Assembly: GCA_049568075.1 (NCBI GenBank)
Contig: CP144911.1
From: Gottfriedia sp049568075
GTDB lineage: Bacteria > Bacillota > Bacilli > Bacillales > Bacillaceae_G
Direction: 5' to 3' (one strand)
Length of the DNA stretch: 64,000 nucleotides
Shown: one piece after another, positions 17,932 through 27,738 of the stretch
Layout of the letters: every line of letters begins with the position of its first letter
How positions within the stretch are numbered: the stretch's first letter is position 1
Program-made: the position numbers and the translations under genes
Notes under the pieces: model-generated
What the model was told of the DNA's origin: nothing
What the model saw: the letters and a program-made list of their open reading frames with translations, nothing else
Database searches by the model: none

Positions 17932-19212
17932 TTGGAACAGATACTTTTATATCTTTCATTCGGATTTTTTATCATATGGTATTTCGTACGTCCTTTATTA
18001 GTTTTAATATTTGGATTGTTAAATAAAAAGAAAATAACAAATTTTACATCTCACCAAACTGAGGGTGTAAGTGTTGTTATCCCCTGTCATAATGAAGAAG
18101 CCGTTATAAAAGATACTTTGCTCAGTGTATTAAATCAAAAAGTACCTTATGATTTTGAATTAATCGTAGTAGAAAATAATTCAACAGACCAAACCTTTTC
18201 GATTGTCAAAGAATTGGCTAAAGAATTTCCTCAAATTAAACCATATTCGCTTAAAATTCCTCGTTATAGACAAAATGGAACTCGTATAAATCCAATTAGT
18301 TATGCTATTAATTTCGGAGTAAAAAAATCAATCTACCCAATTATCCTTCGTTTAGATGGTGATACACAGTTAGGCAATGAGCATGTTATGAAAAAAATGG
18401 TTCAACCTATACTTCAAAACGAAGCTGTTTTATGTGCTTGTAATGTAGCTGTAGAAAATGCCAAAGAAAATATTTTAACCCGGCTACAAGTAATTGAATA
18501 TTTCTTATCAATGGACGTAGATCGAAAGGCACAACAACTGTTGCAAACTTTAATTTGCGCGTCTGGTGCTTTGCAGGCTTTTTCAAGAGAAGAATTTTGG
18601 ATTTCTGGAGGATATACAGATAATATTCATGTAAGTGAAGATATGGATCTTACATTGAAAATGCATCGTCAAGGCTGTGTTAAATTTGTAGAAGATGCGG
18701 TTGTATATACAGATGTACCAAACACATTAAAGAATCTTCTAAAGCAACGAGTTTGGTGGACACAAATTGGTATGAATTGCACATATCAGCATAAAAAGGG
18801 AGTTTATAATAAAACATATGGTAAGAATGGAATAGTTGGTTTTATTGGATTACCTTTAAAAATTTTCTTATCTTTCCAATCATTTTTTGGAATGATTATA
18901 AAAGTTATGACATCTATAGTAGCTGTACTTTCTGGAATTACAACGGACATAATAGAAACTTTTATAATCATTAGTATAATCCATGTAGCCCTTGATCTCT
19001 TTTCTGTTTTAATTTGCATACCTGTGTCCAAAAATAGAAAAGTGCTTTCTAACTTGTGGTTAATGCCTTTTGCTACATTAATTTATGGTCCCATTTTAAA
19101 TTTTGTAAAAATATATGCTGTGTTTAATGGAGTTTATAAAGTAAATAAAGAGCATATTATGTTAAGCAAACAAACTAGGGAAGGTTCAGACACGAAAAGC
19201 TTCGTAGCATAA
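17932..19212 (+). CDS. Membrane-bound family 2 glycosyltransferase
   Basis: A 426-residue processive-type GT2 protein. One N-terminal membrane helix (3-27) precedes the GT-A domain with VVIPCHNEEAVIKDTL, LRLDGDTQL (metal-binding DxD), VSEDMDLTLKMH (general-base region) and KQRVWWTQIG, a variant of the QxxRW acceptor motif. Membrane helices follow at about 300-410. This is the layout of poly-N-acetylglucosamine, hyaluronan and cellulose synthases; the polymer is not known. The start is a TTG with AAGGAG 8 nt upstream. It stands alone, with its own terminator. Confidence 0.85.
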   Translation: MEQILLYLSFGFFIIWYFVRPLLVLIFGLLNKKKITNFTSHQTEGVSVVIPCHNEEAVIKDTLLSVLNQKVPYDFELIVVENNSTDQTFSIVKELAKEFPQIKPYSLKIPRYRQNGTRINPISYAINFGVKKSIYPIILRLDGDTQLGNEHVMKKMVQPILQNEAVLCACNVAVENAKENILTRLQVIEYFLSMDVDRKAQQLLQTLICASGALQAFSREEFWISGGYTDNIHVSEDMDLTLKMHRQGCVKFVEDAVVYTDVPNTLKNLLKQRVWWTQIGMNCTYQHKKGVYNKTYGKNGIVGFIGLPLKIFLSFQSFFGMIIKVMTSIVAVLSGITTDIIETFIIISIIHVALDLFSVLICIPVSKNRKVLSNLWLMPFATLIYGPILNFVKIYAVFNGVYKVNKEHIMLSKQTREGSDTKSFVA

Positions 19213-19364
19213 TGTCGTTTTTTGGCATTATGATTCTTACCTTCAAATTTAAAAATATCGAATTATCAATGGTTTAGAAGGTTTCTAGAACGTCACAACT
19301 TTCGACATATAGTGCTACTATAATAATTTCACAAGTAATTCATGCAATTTTAAGAAATATAATT

Positions 19365-19395
19365 GAGCCTATCTAGAGATAGGCTCTTTTTATTT
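19365..19395 (+). terminator. Terminator after the glycosyltransferase
   Basis: GAGCCTATCTAGAGATAGGCTC is a near-perfect hairpin followed by TTTTTATTTTATT, 150 nt after the stop codon. Nothing else is recognisable in 19213-19555. Confidence 0.85.
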
Positions 19396-19555
19396 TATTA
19401 TAAAAGTTTAATATTAGTTTATGCGCTCAGCAAAACAGGCCATTACCTAGGATGGTAACCAAAAAAAGTTACAAAAGTTAGTTAGTTTCGAGTTCTAGTT
19501 AGGCTGTTATAAATATCTTCTTAATTTTTTATTTTTTATCGGTTAACATCAATTT

Positions 19556-19650
19556 TCACTTCTTAAAATCCTTTAAGGACAAGCTTGCCAAGCACTACAC
19601 ATGCGCTATTTGTAATTGGCTATACATGAGACGATGTTGAGTTTACAACT
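19556..19650 (-). repeat. RlmCD-like 3'-tail scar, copy E
   Basis: Minus-strand translation gives YSQLQIAHV*CLA; allowing a 1-nt deletion it continues KLVLKGF and stop. The Glu codon of HVEC has become TAG. As in copy C, a Spo0E-like gene follows within about 100 bp. Most degenerate of the four copies. Confidence 0.45.
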
Positions 19651-19729
19651 AATCACAAAATAATATAGGCGTTTGACCATTAGTATGAAAAACCATTGAT
19701 AAAGTACTACAAGATCTGTGTATCCGTGT

Positions 19730-19927
19730 CTAAATTATTAGGTAGTCAAAACGATCATCCTTCATAGCATTATAGCGTTTGAATAACTGATTTATTAACT
19801 GGTCTAACTCTTGACTACATTGAATAGTTTTAGAATGAAGAAACCCATACCTCTTATTAAAAACATATAATTCATTTCTCTTTTCCTCTATTGCTAGAGT
19901 TGCTTGTTGTTGTAATAAAGTAACCAT
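19730..19927 (-). CDS. Spo0E-like aspartyl-phosphate phosphatase, paralogue 2
   Basis: A 65-residue paralogue of the 14517 gene with the same plan: EEKRNELYVFNKRYGFLHSK, then TIQCSQELDQLINQLFKRYN with the SQELD signature. It lacks the LQLIN insertion and so looks closer to the ancestral form. The ribosome site is weaker (GGGGGT about 9 nt upstream). Its DNA flanks on both sides match those of the first copy, so the pair arose by segment duplication. Likely role: removal of phosphate from Spo0A. Confidence 0.75.
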   Translation of the reverse strand: MVTLLQQQATLAIEEKRNELYVFNKRYGFLHSKTIQCSQELDQLINQLFKRYNAMKDDRFDYLII

Positions 19928-20238
19928 TCACAAATACCCCCATTATAAAAACCTCTTATAAGAATTATCGCTTAATGTAACTTCCTAAATTTGCTACTCC
20001 GTTGTAATCTTTTCCGCTTGTCATAGTAAATTTAGAATAATTTTATCGTTTAATTGAAAACCACGCTCCATTTTGAAACTAGTGGGACACGGTTGGTAAA
20101 CACTCAAATTCAAAATCCCATTTGTCACCCTTTCTCTATGCTTTTTCAGCAGAATAGAGTAATTAGTAGTAAAAAAATGACAACTCCATAACTAAGCGTC
20201 ACCGGTTCTTGTTAATATTTAAATAAGCTAGAAACTAT

Positions 20239-20449
20239 CTAGCCATCTTCTTTTTGCTTTACTGTAACAGATAGATTAGCAGAGTAGGTTACACATTGAT
20301 AATCATTATTTGCTGATTCATCTAGCTTTACACCAAATGAAATATTAATGTATTCATTTTTTTCTTGATTCCAGAACCCGTTGTCTGTACCTGACTCTGC
20401 TCCATCACCTAAGAGAATGTCTTTTTTGCCAACAGCTGCAGCTTATATT
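20239..20449 (-). pseudogene. TasA/CalY-like relic, copy 2 (C-terminal part)
   Basis: Minus frame reads AAVGKKDILLGDGAESG, NGFWNQEKNEYINISFG, VKLDESANNDYQCVTYSANL and SVTVKQKEDG followed by TAG. It matches copy 1 without its frameshifts but has lost everything upstream. At 20450 the sequence switches abruptly to a copy of an S8 leader. A 5'-truncated gene fragment. Confidence 0.6.
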
Positions 20450-20720
20450 AAAACTTTAAGATTTTATGGATATTTTGTAAAATCATGAATTATTATGGAA
20501 ACCATAACATTATTTTATCAATTTCAAGAACATACTAATGTGCCCTAGTTACTGTTAATACACGTGTTCTGGCAACATAAGAAAAAACCAAGGCTTTTTT
20601 CAAGAAGCGCTTGGCTGAATTGGCATATCCTTTTACTAAGGAAGTGGTCAATGGTATTTCCCTTTGATTTGACTGCAAGATATTTTTGTATTTCCACATC
20701 GATCACATATCTTGTTTAGA
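20450..20720 (-). repeat. Orphan S8-leader module
   Basis: Collinear with 27308-27600 upstream of the 1626-residue S8 gene: TTATATTAAAACTTTAAGATTTT, the palindrome, CTGGCAACATAAGAAAAA and GAGTAATAG recur in order. No S8 gene follows here, so the peptidase that this leader served has been deleted. The remaining gap to 20952 shows nothing else. Confidence 0.8.
20493..20507. promoter_or_regulatory. LysR-type palindrome, variant copy
   Basis: TTATGGAAACCATAA, one base off the perfect palindrome found upstream of the three S8 genes. Confidence 0.5.
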
Positions 20721-20952
20721 GTAATAGTATCGATATGTTTAAGAATAAGAGAATAATTGCAATTGCTTTAAAGATTTTGCACCAGATCCTTCTGGAGCAG
20801 TAAGGCATACTTTCTTAATGTAATATTTTTGATTAATAATAAAATATAAACATTACTAGGGCTTAAAATCGTCCTGTTGTCTCCTGTTCAACTTGTCATG
20901 ACATCACTACTTGTATCAGTGTGAAATCACTAATAAAAGAAGATTGTTTGAC

Positions 20953-21843
20953 TTATTCCATAGTAGAAATGCTGTTCCAAATTTTTTGAATTAGATCAAT
21001 AAAAGATTGAATGATTACTAATTTTTCTTTTTCCTTCAATGTAATTATTGAGGTTTTTACTTTTACCTTGTTATTAGTAGCCAAGATAGGGACTAAGTCA
21101 CCATTGATAATTTCTTTATTTAAGCAACCACTGGTTCCCACCCCTACTCCAAGATTATTTAATACGGCCTTTTTAATCCCGTCTAAACTTCCAAATTCTA
21201 TTACGTTTTGTGGTGAGAGTTTCAATTGTCTCAAAAATTTACTCATCATTGCTTCACAATATCCGTCATCTTGATATTTAATTAAAGGAAATTTTGTCAG
21301 TAATTGGTCTTCTGGGTACCGATCATATAAATCTTTAGAAGCTACTAGAACCATGCATTCCTCTGCGATTACAATGTTTGTAAATCCATTTTTACTTAGC
21401 TCGCCTGAAATAATTCCGATATCGTATTTGTTTGATTCTATTCCATTTATCACTTCATCACTTTTGCAGGAAATCAATTTTATCTGTATTTGGGGATATA
21501 GCTTTAAGTATTCAGAAATGACATAAGGAAAATAATTTGTACAATAGCTTTCACCAGCGGCAATCGTTACATTTCCATACGAATTTGAAAGTTCCGCGAA
21601 TGATGATTCAATCTCCTCTACTATGGAAAAAAGCTGATCTGTATATGTTTTAAGGATTTCACCTTCAGGCGTCAAAAAAGTCTTCTTTCCTATTCGTATA
21701 AATAGCTCCTGTTTCAATTCTTGCTCGAGCGTCTGAATTTGTGCGGTTACAGCAGGTTGAGTGAAGTTTAACTGTTGTGCAGCTTTTGTAAAATTCAAGT
21801 GCTCTGCTACGAATTTGAAAGTTTTCAGATGTCTTAATTCCAT
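20953..21843 (-). CDS. LysR-type transcriptional regulator 1
   Basis: A 296-residue LTTR. The winged HTH (residues 1-60: MELRHLKTFKFVAEHLNFTK, then AAQQLNFTQPAVTAQIQTLE) is followed by a PBP2-like effector domain (about 90-290). It is over 80 percent identical to the LTTR at 27739-28629, with the HTH almost unchanged, so both probably bind the same operators; effector-domain changes (for example CMVLVAS against EIVLVVS) suggest they may sense different signals. Start ATG has GGAGAG upstream. It sits next to an orphan S8 leader, within a duplicated block whose M20/MFS partners are lost. Confidence 0.88.
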   Translation of the reverse strand: MELRHLKTFKFVAEHLNFTKAAQQLNFTQPAVTAQIQTLEQELKQELFIRIGKKTFLTPEGEILKTYTDQLFSIVEEIESSFAELSNSYGNVTIAAGESYCTNYFPYVISEYLKLYPQIQIKLISCKSDEVINGIESNKYDIGIISGELSKNGFTNIVIAEECMVLVASKDLYDRYPEDQLLTKFPLIKYQDDGYCEAMMSKFLRQLKLSPQNVIEFGSLDGIKKAVLNNLGVGVGTSGCLNKEIINGDLVPILATNNKVKVKTSIITLKEKEKLVIIQSFIDLIQKIWNSISTME

Positions 21844-21918
21844 TATAGCTACTCTCCATCTATCAAATTTTTTGGACTGGTAAATAATAATATAGTGCTA
21901 AATATCAATAAAATAATG

Positions 21919-21933
21919 TTATGGATACCATTA
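21919..21933. promoter_or_regulatory. Imperfect LysR-type palindrome upstream of LysR 1
   Basis: TTATGGATACCATTA, 76 bp before the LysR start, keeps the ATGG/CCAT core of the S8-leader palindrome. It could be the autoregulatory site. Confidence 0.4.
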
Positions 21934-22060
21934 TGTCTTTTAATAACAACCTCTTTAAAGGTCCGCCAACATTAGTTTCTTTTCCTAAAAAAAGAAAAGC
22001 TGACATAATCGTTATCTTAATGAACATTCCGTAACCTCTAAAATATTTTTTCCAATCAGT

Positions 22061-22140
22061 ATCATTTTCGGACTATTTAAGGACATTACCTTAATTATAG
22101 CACACCTTTTAGGTTGTGACATAATATTCTGAAAAACTAA
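22061..22140. repeat. Copy of the MFS/regulator intergenic region
   Basis: Aligns with 31455-31535 (TTTTCGGAC, GGACATT.CCTTAA, CATAATATTCTGAAAA in the same order). There it lies between the MFS gene and its divergent regulator; here those genes are absent, marking a deletion within a duplicated LysR block. The rest of 21844-22242 holds no gene. Confidence 0.75.
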
Positions 22141-22242
22141 TTCAAATGCACTTGTTCGTTTTAAAGATAGGTTTTAAATATTAATTATAAACTTACTTTT
22201 AATATAGAAGAGAATCTTCTCATGATCATCTAAACATAAAAT

Positions 22243-22269
22243 AGATCAGATGAAATATTCATCTGATCT
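22243..22269 (-). terminator. Terminator of the lactocepin-like S8 gene
   Basis: Perfect hairpin AGATCAGATGAATATTTCATCTGATCT on the minus strand followed by ATTTTAT, about 20 nt after the stop codon. Confidence 0.8.
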
Positions 22270-22289
22270 AGTATAAATACAAACCTAAT

Positions 22290-25200
22290 TTATTTTTTCA
22301 CTACAACTTTTTTCGCTTTACCTATATTCCCTGCCTTATCTTTTGCATAAACGTAAAGGACTGTTCCCACTTTTTGTTTTTTATAAGATACAGTATAAAT
22401 TCCTTTGCTGTTAGCATTACCAGAACCAATGATTACTTTTCCTGCTTTCACATAAACTCTAGCATTTGGTTCGGCTTTCCCTGTTACTTTTGTCTTAGAT
22501 ATACTATTAGCAGAAGGAATTGCTGGTGGTGTTATGTCTTTTATTAAAACCTTTCTTGCAGCTCCAACATTCCCCGATTTATCAACTGCGTAAACATGAA
22601 GGATTGTTCCTACTTTTTGACTTTTAAAGGTAATAGAATAAGTTCCTTTGCTGTTTACAACTGAAGAACCTATGATTACTTTGCCTATTTTAACGTATAC
22701 TTTGGAACCGATCTCAGCTTTTCCAGAGATTTTTGTATATGACACCTTACTTACCGAAGGAATACTCGGTACTGTTTTGTCCACTACAACAATATTAGTT
22801 TCTTTACTTACTAAACCAGTATCATTGCTAGCGATAGCATATAATTTTAGACCAGCCTTTAGTTTTGTACTTAATGGTATAGAAAACTGGCCATCCTCCC
22901 CTACTTTTCCTGTTAATGTAAATTGATTTTTATCTGTAATTGTAACAGTTGTGTTCGGTTCAGCTTTTCCAGTAATCTTTATACTTTCAGATGATACTTT
23001 ATTTACATCGGGTTGATTTGGAGCTGGAACAGGCTTAGGTATTGAAATTTGATGGTTTGTTACATTAAATTTCACTATTCGTCTGTCCGCTTCCGAACCA
23101 CCTAATGGAGTTAGAATTGCTCTGTATTCACCATTAGCAGCTAATTCATCTAGTTTAAAGCTTCCTTTAAAGGTAGAACTTGGATTCTTAGAGGAATCAA
23201 GTTTGATTTCATTCCCCTCTGGATCAAAAACTTTACCGTCCCAAACAATCGGTTTTGAAGCTTCAGCTTTAATTGATAAAGTATTAAATACATTTTCATC
23301 CTCTGGATTGGCAGTTAATGATGTAATAAATGATGCAGGTGGGGTAACACCTTTATAGATTGTAATATTCTTATACGTATAACGTCCTGCAAGATCAGTT
23401 ACAAAAAATTGGAAATCATTTCTACCTTCTGATAATTTAAGAGTCATCTTTTGCTTATAATCTAAAGGTCTTTGCTCGTACGGTTGTTCTAGCTCTCTAT
23501 AAGCTTCTTCGTTTCCATTCACTACTAAACGGAAGACATCGAAGTTATCAGTAATAGAAACCGTTACTTCTGGATCCACACCATCTTTTGCAATATAATT
23601 ATTTTGTGGTAAACCTGTAATTTGAATGCTAGCACTTTGTGAATCAATAAAAATTTGTCGACGGAATTCAATTTTATTTCCAACTACATCTTCGCCTTCA
23701 ATGAACACTTCATGTACACCATCTTCACTAAAGGTAAGTTGTGATTTAAAATCATAACGTTTTAAGTCTGGATTATATGTTATATCTAGTTTCTTCACTG
23801 GACCCCCAACAAGTTTGTCACTTCTCACTTGTAAATATTTTACTAGTGAATCGTCCGTTACGTATCCTGTTAAAGGTATTCCACGTATAGTATACTTACC
23901 GAATGGTGCTGGTGAAGCCGAAATAATATACGGGATCTTGTTATCAGGAACAGATGCTTTAAATGTTGAACTATTTTCTGCATTGTCCTCTACTATAATA
24001 TCAATATTTTTTATGTCTTTGATTTCTTTTCCATCTGAGTCTTCGAGTTTTGTTAAATCAAACTCGAATTGCGTTTCTCCCTTCTTAGGAACGATATCAC
24101 CTATCCATTCTTTCCGATCATTAAACAAAACCTTAACTTCATTAAGACCACTGCCATTGCTATCTTGAGCATTAAAATATAGCTTTTTCTTACTGTATGA
24201 AACATTTGAGATTACTGGTTTTGTATTATCAACAACTACAGGGAAATTTACTACTTGTTGAGGCTCACCAGGGTTGTCAACTTGTGTTTTGATTGTATAG
24301 TAATATAAACCTTCTGGAACAAGCTTATTATTTACCTTTCCATCCCATGTAGTATACTCAGGTTTCCATGTATAAGTAGAGTTATCCTTACGTTGCTCTT
24401 TATCAGTTCGTAACTTACGGAGTGTATTCCCACTTGTATCTGTAATGCTATATTCAACCGTTTTACTATTTCTTAAAAATTGAAGTACAGGTGTAAGTGA
24501 CTCCTTTTTGTCATCTCCATTTGGAGAAATAGCTATTCTTTCTTTATCCCAGCTTCTTGTATACCCAAGTTGTCCAATCCTAAAACTACTATCTTGATCA
24601 ACAAATCCCGAGAAATTGTAGAATGAATGTGATGCATCGTACACTGTAGCGTCAAGGACTGGAGGTGCATTCCAATCACCTTTAAAGCCTACATAAGGTA
24701 CAGAAAGATCTGGAAGTGCTACATCCTGAGATTCATTTTTTAGAGTAATAAATCCTTCTACAAAATAACCATTTATCATCAATGCTTCTAACTCAGCTTT
24801 TGCATTTGTAAGATCGATTCTTACAGTAAAATCTTTTGATTGACCTGGGAATAATGTTAGAGTCGGTGTATCTGTTGTAACAACAGCCTTAGAAATTTCC
24901 TTTGATTTTAGATCGTTTCTTCCACCTGAAATTGAATCTGTTAAAACGGATGTGTCTACCTTGTACGACACATCTTTATCACTAAAGTTAGTTGCCGTTA
25001 ACGTCATTTCAATTTTGTCGGTATTGATTTCTTTCAGTTCGACCTTTGCATCATTTGTACCTTTTCGAACAACATAAACAGGTGTATTAACAGCTTTATG
25101 TAGCTGCATAATACCAGCACCTTGTCTACGTGGAGAGTAATAATTATTATTGTTATCTGGATCCTGAACTGGTTTAGCTGTATTCATTAAGAGCGTTTTA

Positions 25201-27170
25201 ACTCTTTTTACTTTATCCGCACCTTGTAATTGCGGGAATAATTCTTGAACTTTTTGAAGTACTAATGCAGCTCCCCCTGACACGTGAGGTGCAGCCATTG
25301 AAGTACCACTCATTGTTCCATATTTTCCGTCATTTAAGGTTGAGTAAATTTGTCCACCTGGTGCAGTGATTTCAGGCTTTAATTCCAAACTTGGAGTCAC
25401 ACCCCAAGAAGTTGAAGTTGACATTCTACCAGCAGCGTTATTTACAACAGTTTTATGATCGCCAGTAAATGTAACCTTCCCTGTGCCACCTGCAGCTTTA
25501 ATTTTCTCCTCAAGAGTATTTCCTTCACTAATTCCTATCGAAACATACGGTATTTTTGGGTTAGTTAATGCCATGCTTACATAATCTCCATGGGAAACAT
25601 GCCCTCTTACAATAACCCCTGCCGCTCCATTAGCTTCAGCATAATATCGAATAGTGTCATAAGGCATAGAACTTGAAGACCTTACTGCAAAAACGATTTT
25701 ACCTTTTACATCTTTACCCTCATACGCTGAAGAAGTCCCATTACCCACATAAACAACATCAAGTTCTTTATTAGTTCCAAATACCTCCAATGGGTCTGGA
25801 GAAGATTGTTTCTTAAACGGGATTGGAAGCGTTTCGTCTCCAATTTTGACATTCATTTGGTCTAATTGAATAAAGTTATTTTCAATATTTGCTACTGAAA
25901 TAGAGTTTGTTGCAACACTAGGAGACCCAACTAGACCAATATCAGGGTTAGATGCAAATGGTTTATTACCTTTTGAACTACCAATTCGATCAGAGTTTCC
26001 AGCAGAAATTGCCATTAATACTCCACTGTTAACAGCTCTTTCAACTGCTTTTTGCTCAAAATTATCAGAGTTAACAAAACCAGCCTCTGCACCTAAGCTC
26101 ATATTCAGAACATCCGCACCTAGCTTAATCCCATCATCAATCGCTTTTACATAAATGTCACCAAAAGTAGTTTGCATTCCAGGGTCGTTACTGAATACTT
26201 TTAGTGCTAATAGCTGTGCTTCTGGAGCAACACCTTTAATGCCGTTTCCACTTTCGTCACCATTTGCCCCAACAGTTCCAGCAACGTGCATCCCGTGCAT
26301 CGATGCATTTGGACCAAGATCACGAATTTCTTGATTTTTATCTGCATAGTTATAACCATACGGAACTTTTAAAGTATAATACTGTCCAGGTAGGTTATTT
26401 GCTGAGATAATAGCATCTGTTTTTTCCTTTGTCAGCTTGCGCTTAGGGTCTTCTTTTAAGGTCATATCTGGATGAGTTGGATCAATCCCAGTATCAATGA
26501 TACCAACAACCATGCCTTTCCCATCATAACCTGTATTCCAAGTTTGAATGGCTTGTACCATAGCTTTACTGGTCAGCATATTTGGTTTTTCTTTCGGTCT
26601 TTCATATTCATTTACTAGATTGACAGATTCTACATTTGGTAAACTCTCAAGTTCATCGATCTTTCCATACTCGATTTCTCCACTTACTCCGTTAACAACT
26701 GTTGTAAATGTATTTTTAACTTTTAAATCGATATTATCTTCTTTCACATCTGTTAAAAATTCTTTTTGTTCATCTTTAACTTCTGATTGCAACTCTACTT
26801 TTTTTGACGCTGGTAAATCTTTATATCTTACTCCTTTTTTAATAGAGTAAGATATTGCTGGATCTCCATCCAACTCAATGAAAACACGAACTTTGTCATG
26901 ATCTTTATGTTCTGTAGGTGCTACTGCACTTTCTTGACTTAAACGATCTTTTAATCCTTGTGTTGCTATTGAACTCTCTTGACCTAAACGATATTTTAAT
27001 CCTGTAGGTGCTTCTGCACTCTTTTGAGACGGATGATCAAGTTTAAACAGTTCATCAGGTTTTATCGTATCTAAACTTGCAGCACTTACAAAAGTCGCTG
27101 TACCTGAAAGTAATAATAATGATGCCACTCCCACTGATGTGAACTTTTTCAATTTTTTATTTTTCTTCAA
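22290..27170 (-). CDS. Lactocepin/Vpr-like S8 peptidase with PA domain
   Basis: Secreted 1626-residue subtilase. The start is a TTG with AGGGAGAGG upstream; signal peptide 1-30 (ends FVSA). A propeptide follows, including an internal near-repeat (LKYRLGQESS, LKDRLSQESA). Catalytic residues are D226 (GIIDTGIDPTHPD), H292 (MHGMHVAG, the lactocepin-style variant of HGTHVAG), N392 and S624 (SGTSMAAPHVSGG). A PA domain is inserted at about 465-575. Fn3-like domains follow, and the tail has three bacterial Ig-like modules, the last two near-identical (KVYVKIGKVIIGSSVVNSKG, RVYVKAGKVIIGSGNANSKG). No LPXTG or SLH anchor is visible. It probably degrades proteins or peptides outside the cell. The upstream LTTR palindrome suggests LysR control. 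Confidence 0.9.
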   Translation of the reverse strand: MKKNKKLKKFTSVGVASLLLLSGTATFVSAASLDTIKPDELFKLDHPSQKSAEAPTGLKYRLGQESSIATQGLKDRLSQESAVAPTEHKDHDKVRVFIELDGDPAISYSIKKGVRYKDLPASKKVELQSEVKDEQKEFLTDVKEDNIDLKVKNTFTTVVNGVSGEIEYGKIDELESLPNVESVNLVNEYERPKEKPNMLTSKAMVQAIQTWNTGYDGKGMVVGIIDTGIDPTHPDMTLKEDPKRKLTKEKTDAIISANNLPGQYYTLKVPYGYNYADKNQEIRDLGPNASMHGMHVAGTVGANGDESGNGIKGVAPEAQLLALKVFSNDPGMQTTFGDIYVKAIDDGIKLGADVLNMSLGAEAGFVNSDNFEQKAVERAVNSGVLMAISAGNSDRIGSSKGNKPFASNPDIGLVGSPSVATNSISVANIENNFIQLDQMNVKIGDETLPIPFKKQSSPDPLEVFGTNKELDVVYVGNGTSSAYEGKDVKGKIVFAVRSSSSMPYDTIRYYAEANGAAGVIVRGHVSHGDYVSMALTNPKIPYVSIGISEGNTLEEKIKAAGGTGKVTFTGDHKTVVNNAAGRMSTSTSWGVTPSLELKPEITAPGGQIYSTLNDGKYGTMSGTSMAAPHVSGGAALVLQKVQELFPQLQGADKVKRVKTLLMNTAKPVQDPDNNNNYYSPRRQGAGIMQLHKAVNTPVYVVRKGTNDAKVELKEINTDKIEMTLTATNFSDKDVSYKVDTSVLTDSISGGRNDLKSKEISKAVVTTDTPTLTLFPGQSKDFTVRIDLTNAKAELEALMINGYFVEGFITLKNESQDVALPDLSVPYVGFKGDWNAPPVLDATVYDASHSFYNFSGFVDQDSSFRIGQLGYTRSWDKERIAISPNGDDKKESLTPVLQFLRNSKTVEYSITDTSGNTLRKLRTDKEQRKDNSTYTWKPEYTTWDGKVNNKLVPEGLYYYTIKTQVDNPGEPQQVVNFPVVVDNTKPVISNVSYSKKKLYFNAQDSNGSGLNEVKVLFNDRKEWIGDIVPKKGETQFEFDLTKLEDSDGKEIKDIKNIDIIVEDNAENSSTFKASVPDNKIPYIISASPAPFGKYTIRGIPLTGYVTDDSLVKYLQVRSDKLVGGPVKKLDITYNPDLKRYDFKSQLTFSEDGVHEVFIEGEDVVGNKIEFRRQIFIDSQSASIQITGLPQNNYIAKDGVDPEVTVSITDNFDVFRLVVNGNEEAYRELEQPYEQRPLDYKQKMTLKLSEGRNDFQFFVTDLAGRYTYKNITIYKGVTPPASFITSLTANPEDENVFNTLSIKAEASKPIVWDGKVFDPEGNEIKLDSSKNPSSTFKGSFKLDELAANGEYRAILTPLGGSEADRRIVKFNVTNHQISIPKPVPAPNQPDVNKVSSESIKITGKAEPNTTVTITDKNQFTLTGKVGEDGQFSIPLSTKLKAGLKLYAIASNDTGLVSKETNIVVVDKTVPSIPSVSKVSYTKISGKAEIGSKVYVKIGKVIIGSSVVNSKGTYSITFKSQKVGTILHVYAVDKSGNVGAARKVLIKDITPPAIPSANSISKTKVTGKAEPNARVYVKAGKVIIGSGNANSKGIYTVSYKKQKVGTVLYVYAKDKAGNIGKAKKVVVKK

Positions 27171-27364
27171 TTGCCTCTCCCTCTTCTCTCTATTTTTTTG
27201 GCAAAAAAATAAATGCCCCCCTCTTCAATTCATTGCAAGTGCTTTGAAGTTCTTCTACCAGAACCCCAAAAATAATATAAGTTGCTTCAGTTCTTGTTCT
27301 TGTCTGCTACAAACTTATATTAAAACTTTAAGATTTTTTGAATTTTTTGTAAAATCATGAAATA

Positions 27365-27379
27365 TTATGGTAACCATAA
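27365..27379. promoter_or_regulatory. Perfect LysR-type palindrome in the S8 leader
   Basis: TTATGGTAACCATAA: 7-bp arms around one base, containing T-N11-A, the classic LTTR box form. It lies about 195 bp upstream of the S8 start and 360 bp from the LysR 2 stop. The gap 27171-27738 is this leader, with no gene. Confidence 0.6.
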
Positions 27380-27738
27380 CGTTTTTTTATTGATTTTAAG
27401 AATATTCTAATGTTCAACTGTTAATACATGCGGTCTGGCAACATAAGAAAAAGCCAAGGCTTTTCCAAAAGCGTTTGGCTGATTTGACATATTGTTTAAT
27501 AAAGAAGAAAGTTAATGGTATTTCCTTTTAAATAGCTACACGATATTTTTGTTTTTCCTTACCGACACACAACTTTATTAGAGTAATAGAATCAGTCTGC
27601 TAAAGAGTTAGAGATTCATGCAATTGTTTTGCAGACATCACTATGGCTTAATGTGCCCTGTTATTTCACGTTTTTATAAAATTTCTCTCCACTAGTAAAA
27701 TAGTTATAACACCATTAAAAGAATATCGTTAGGCTTTT

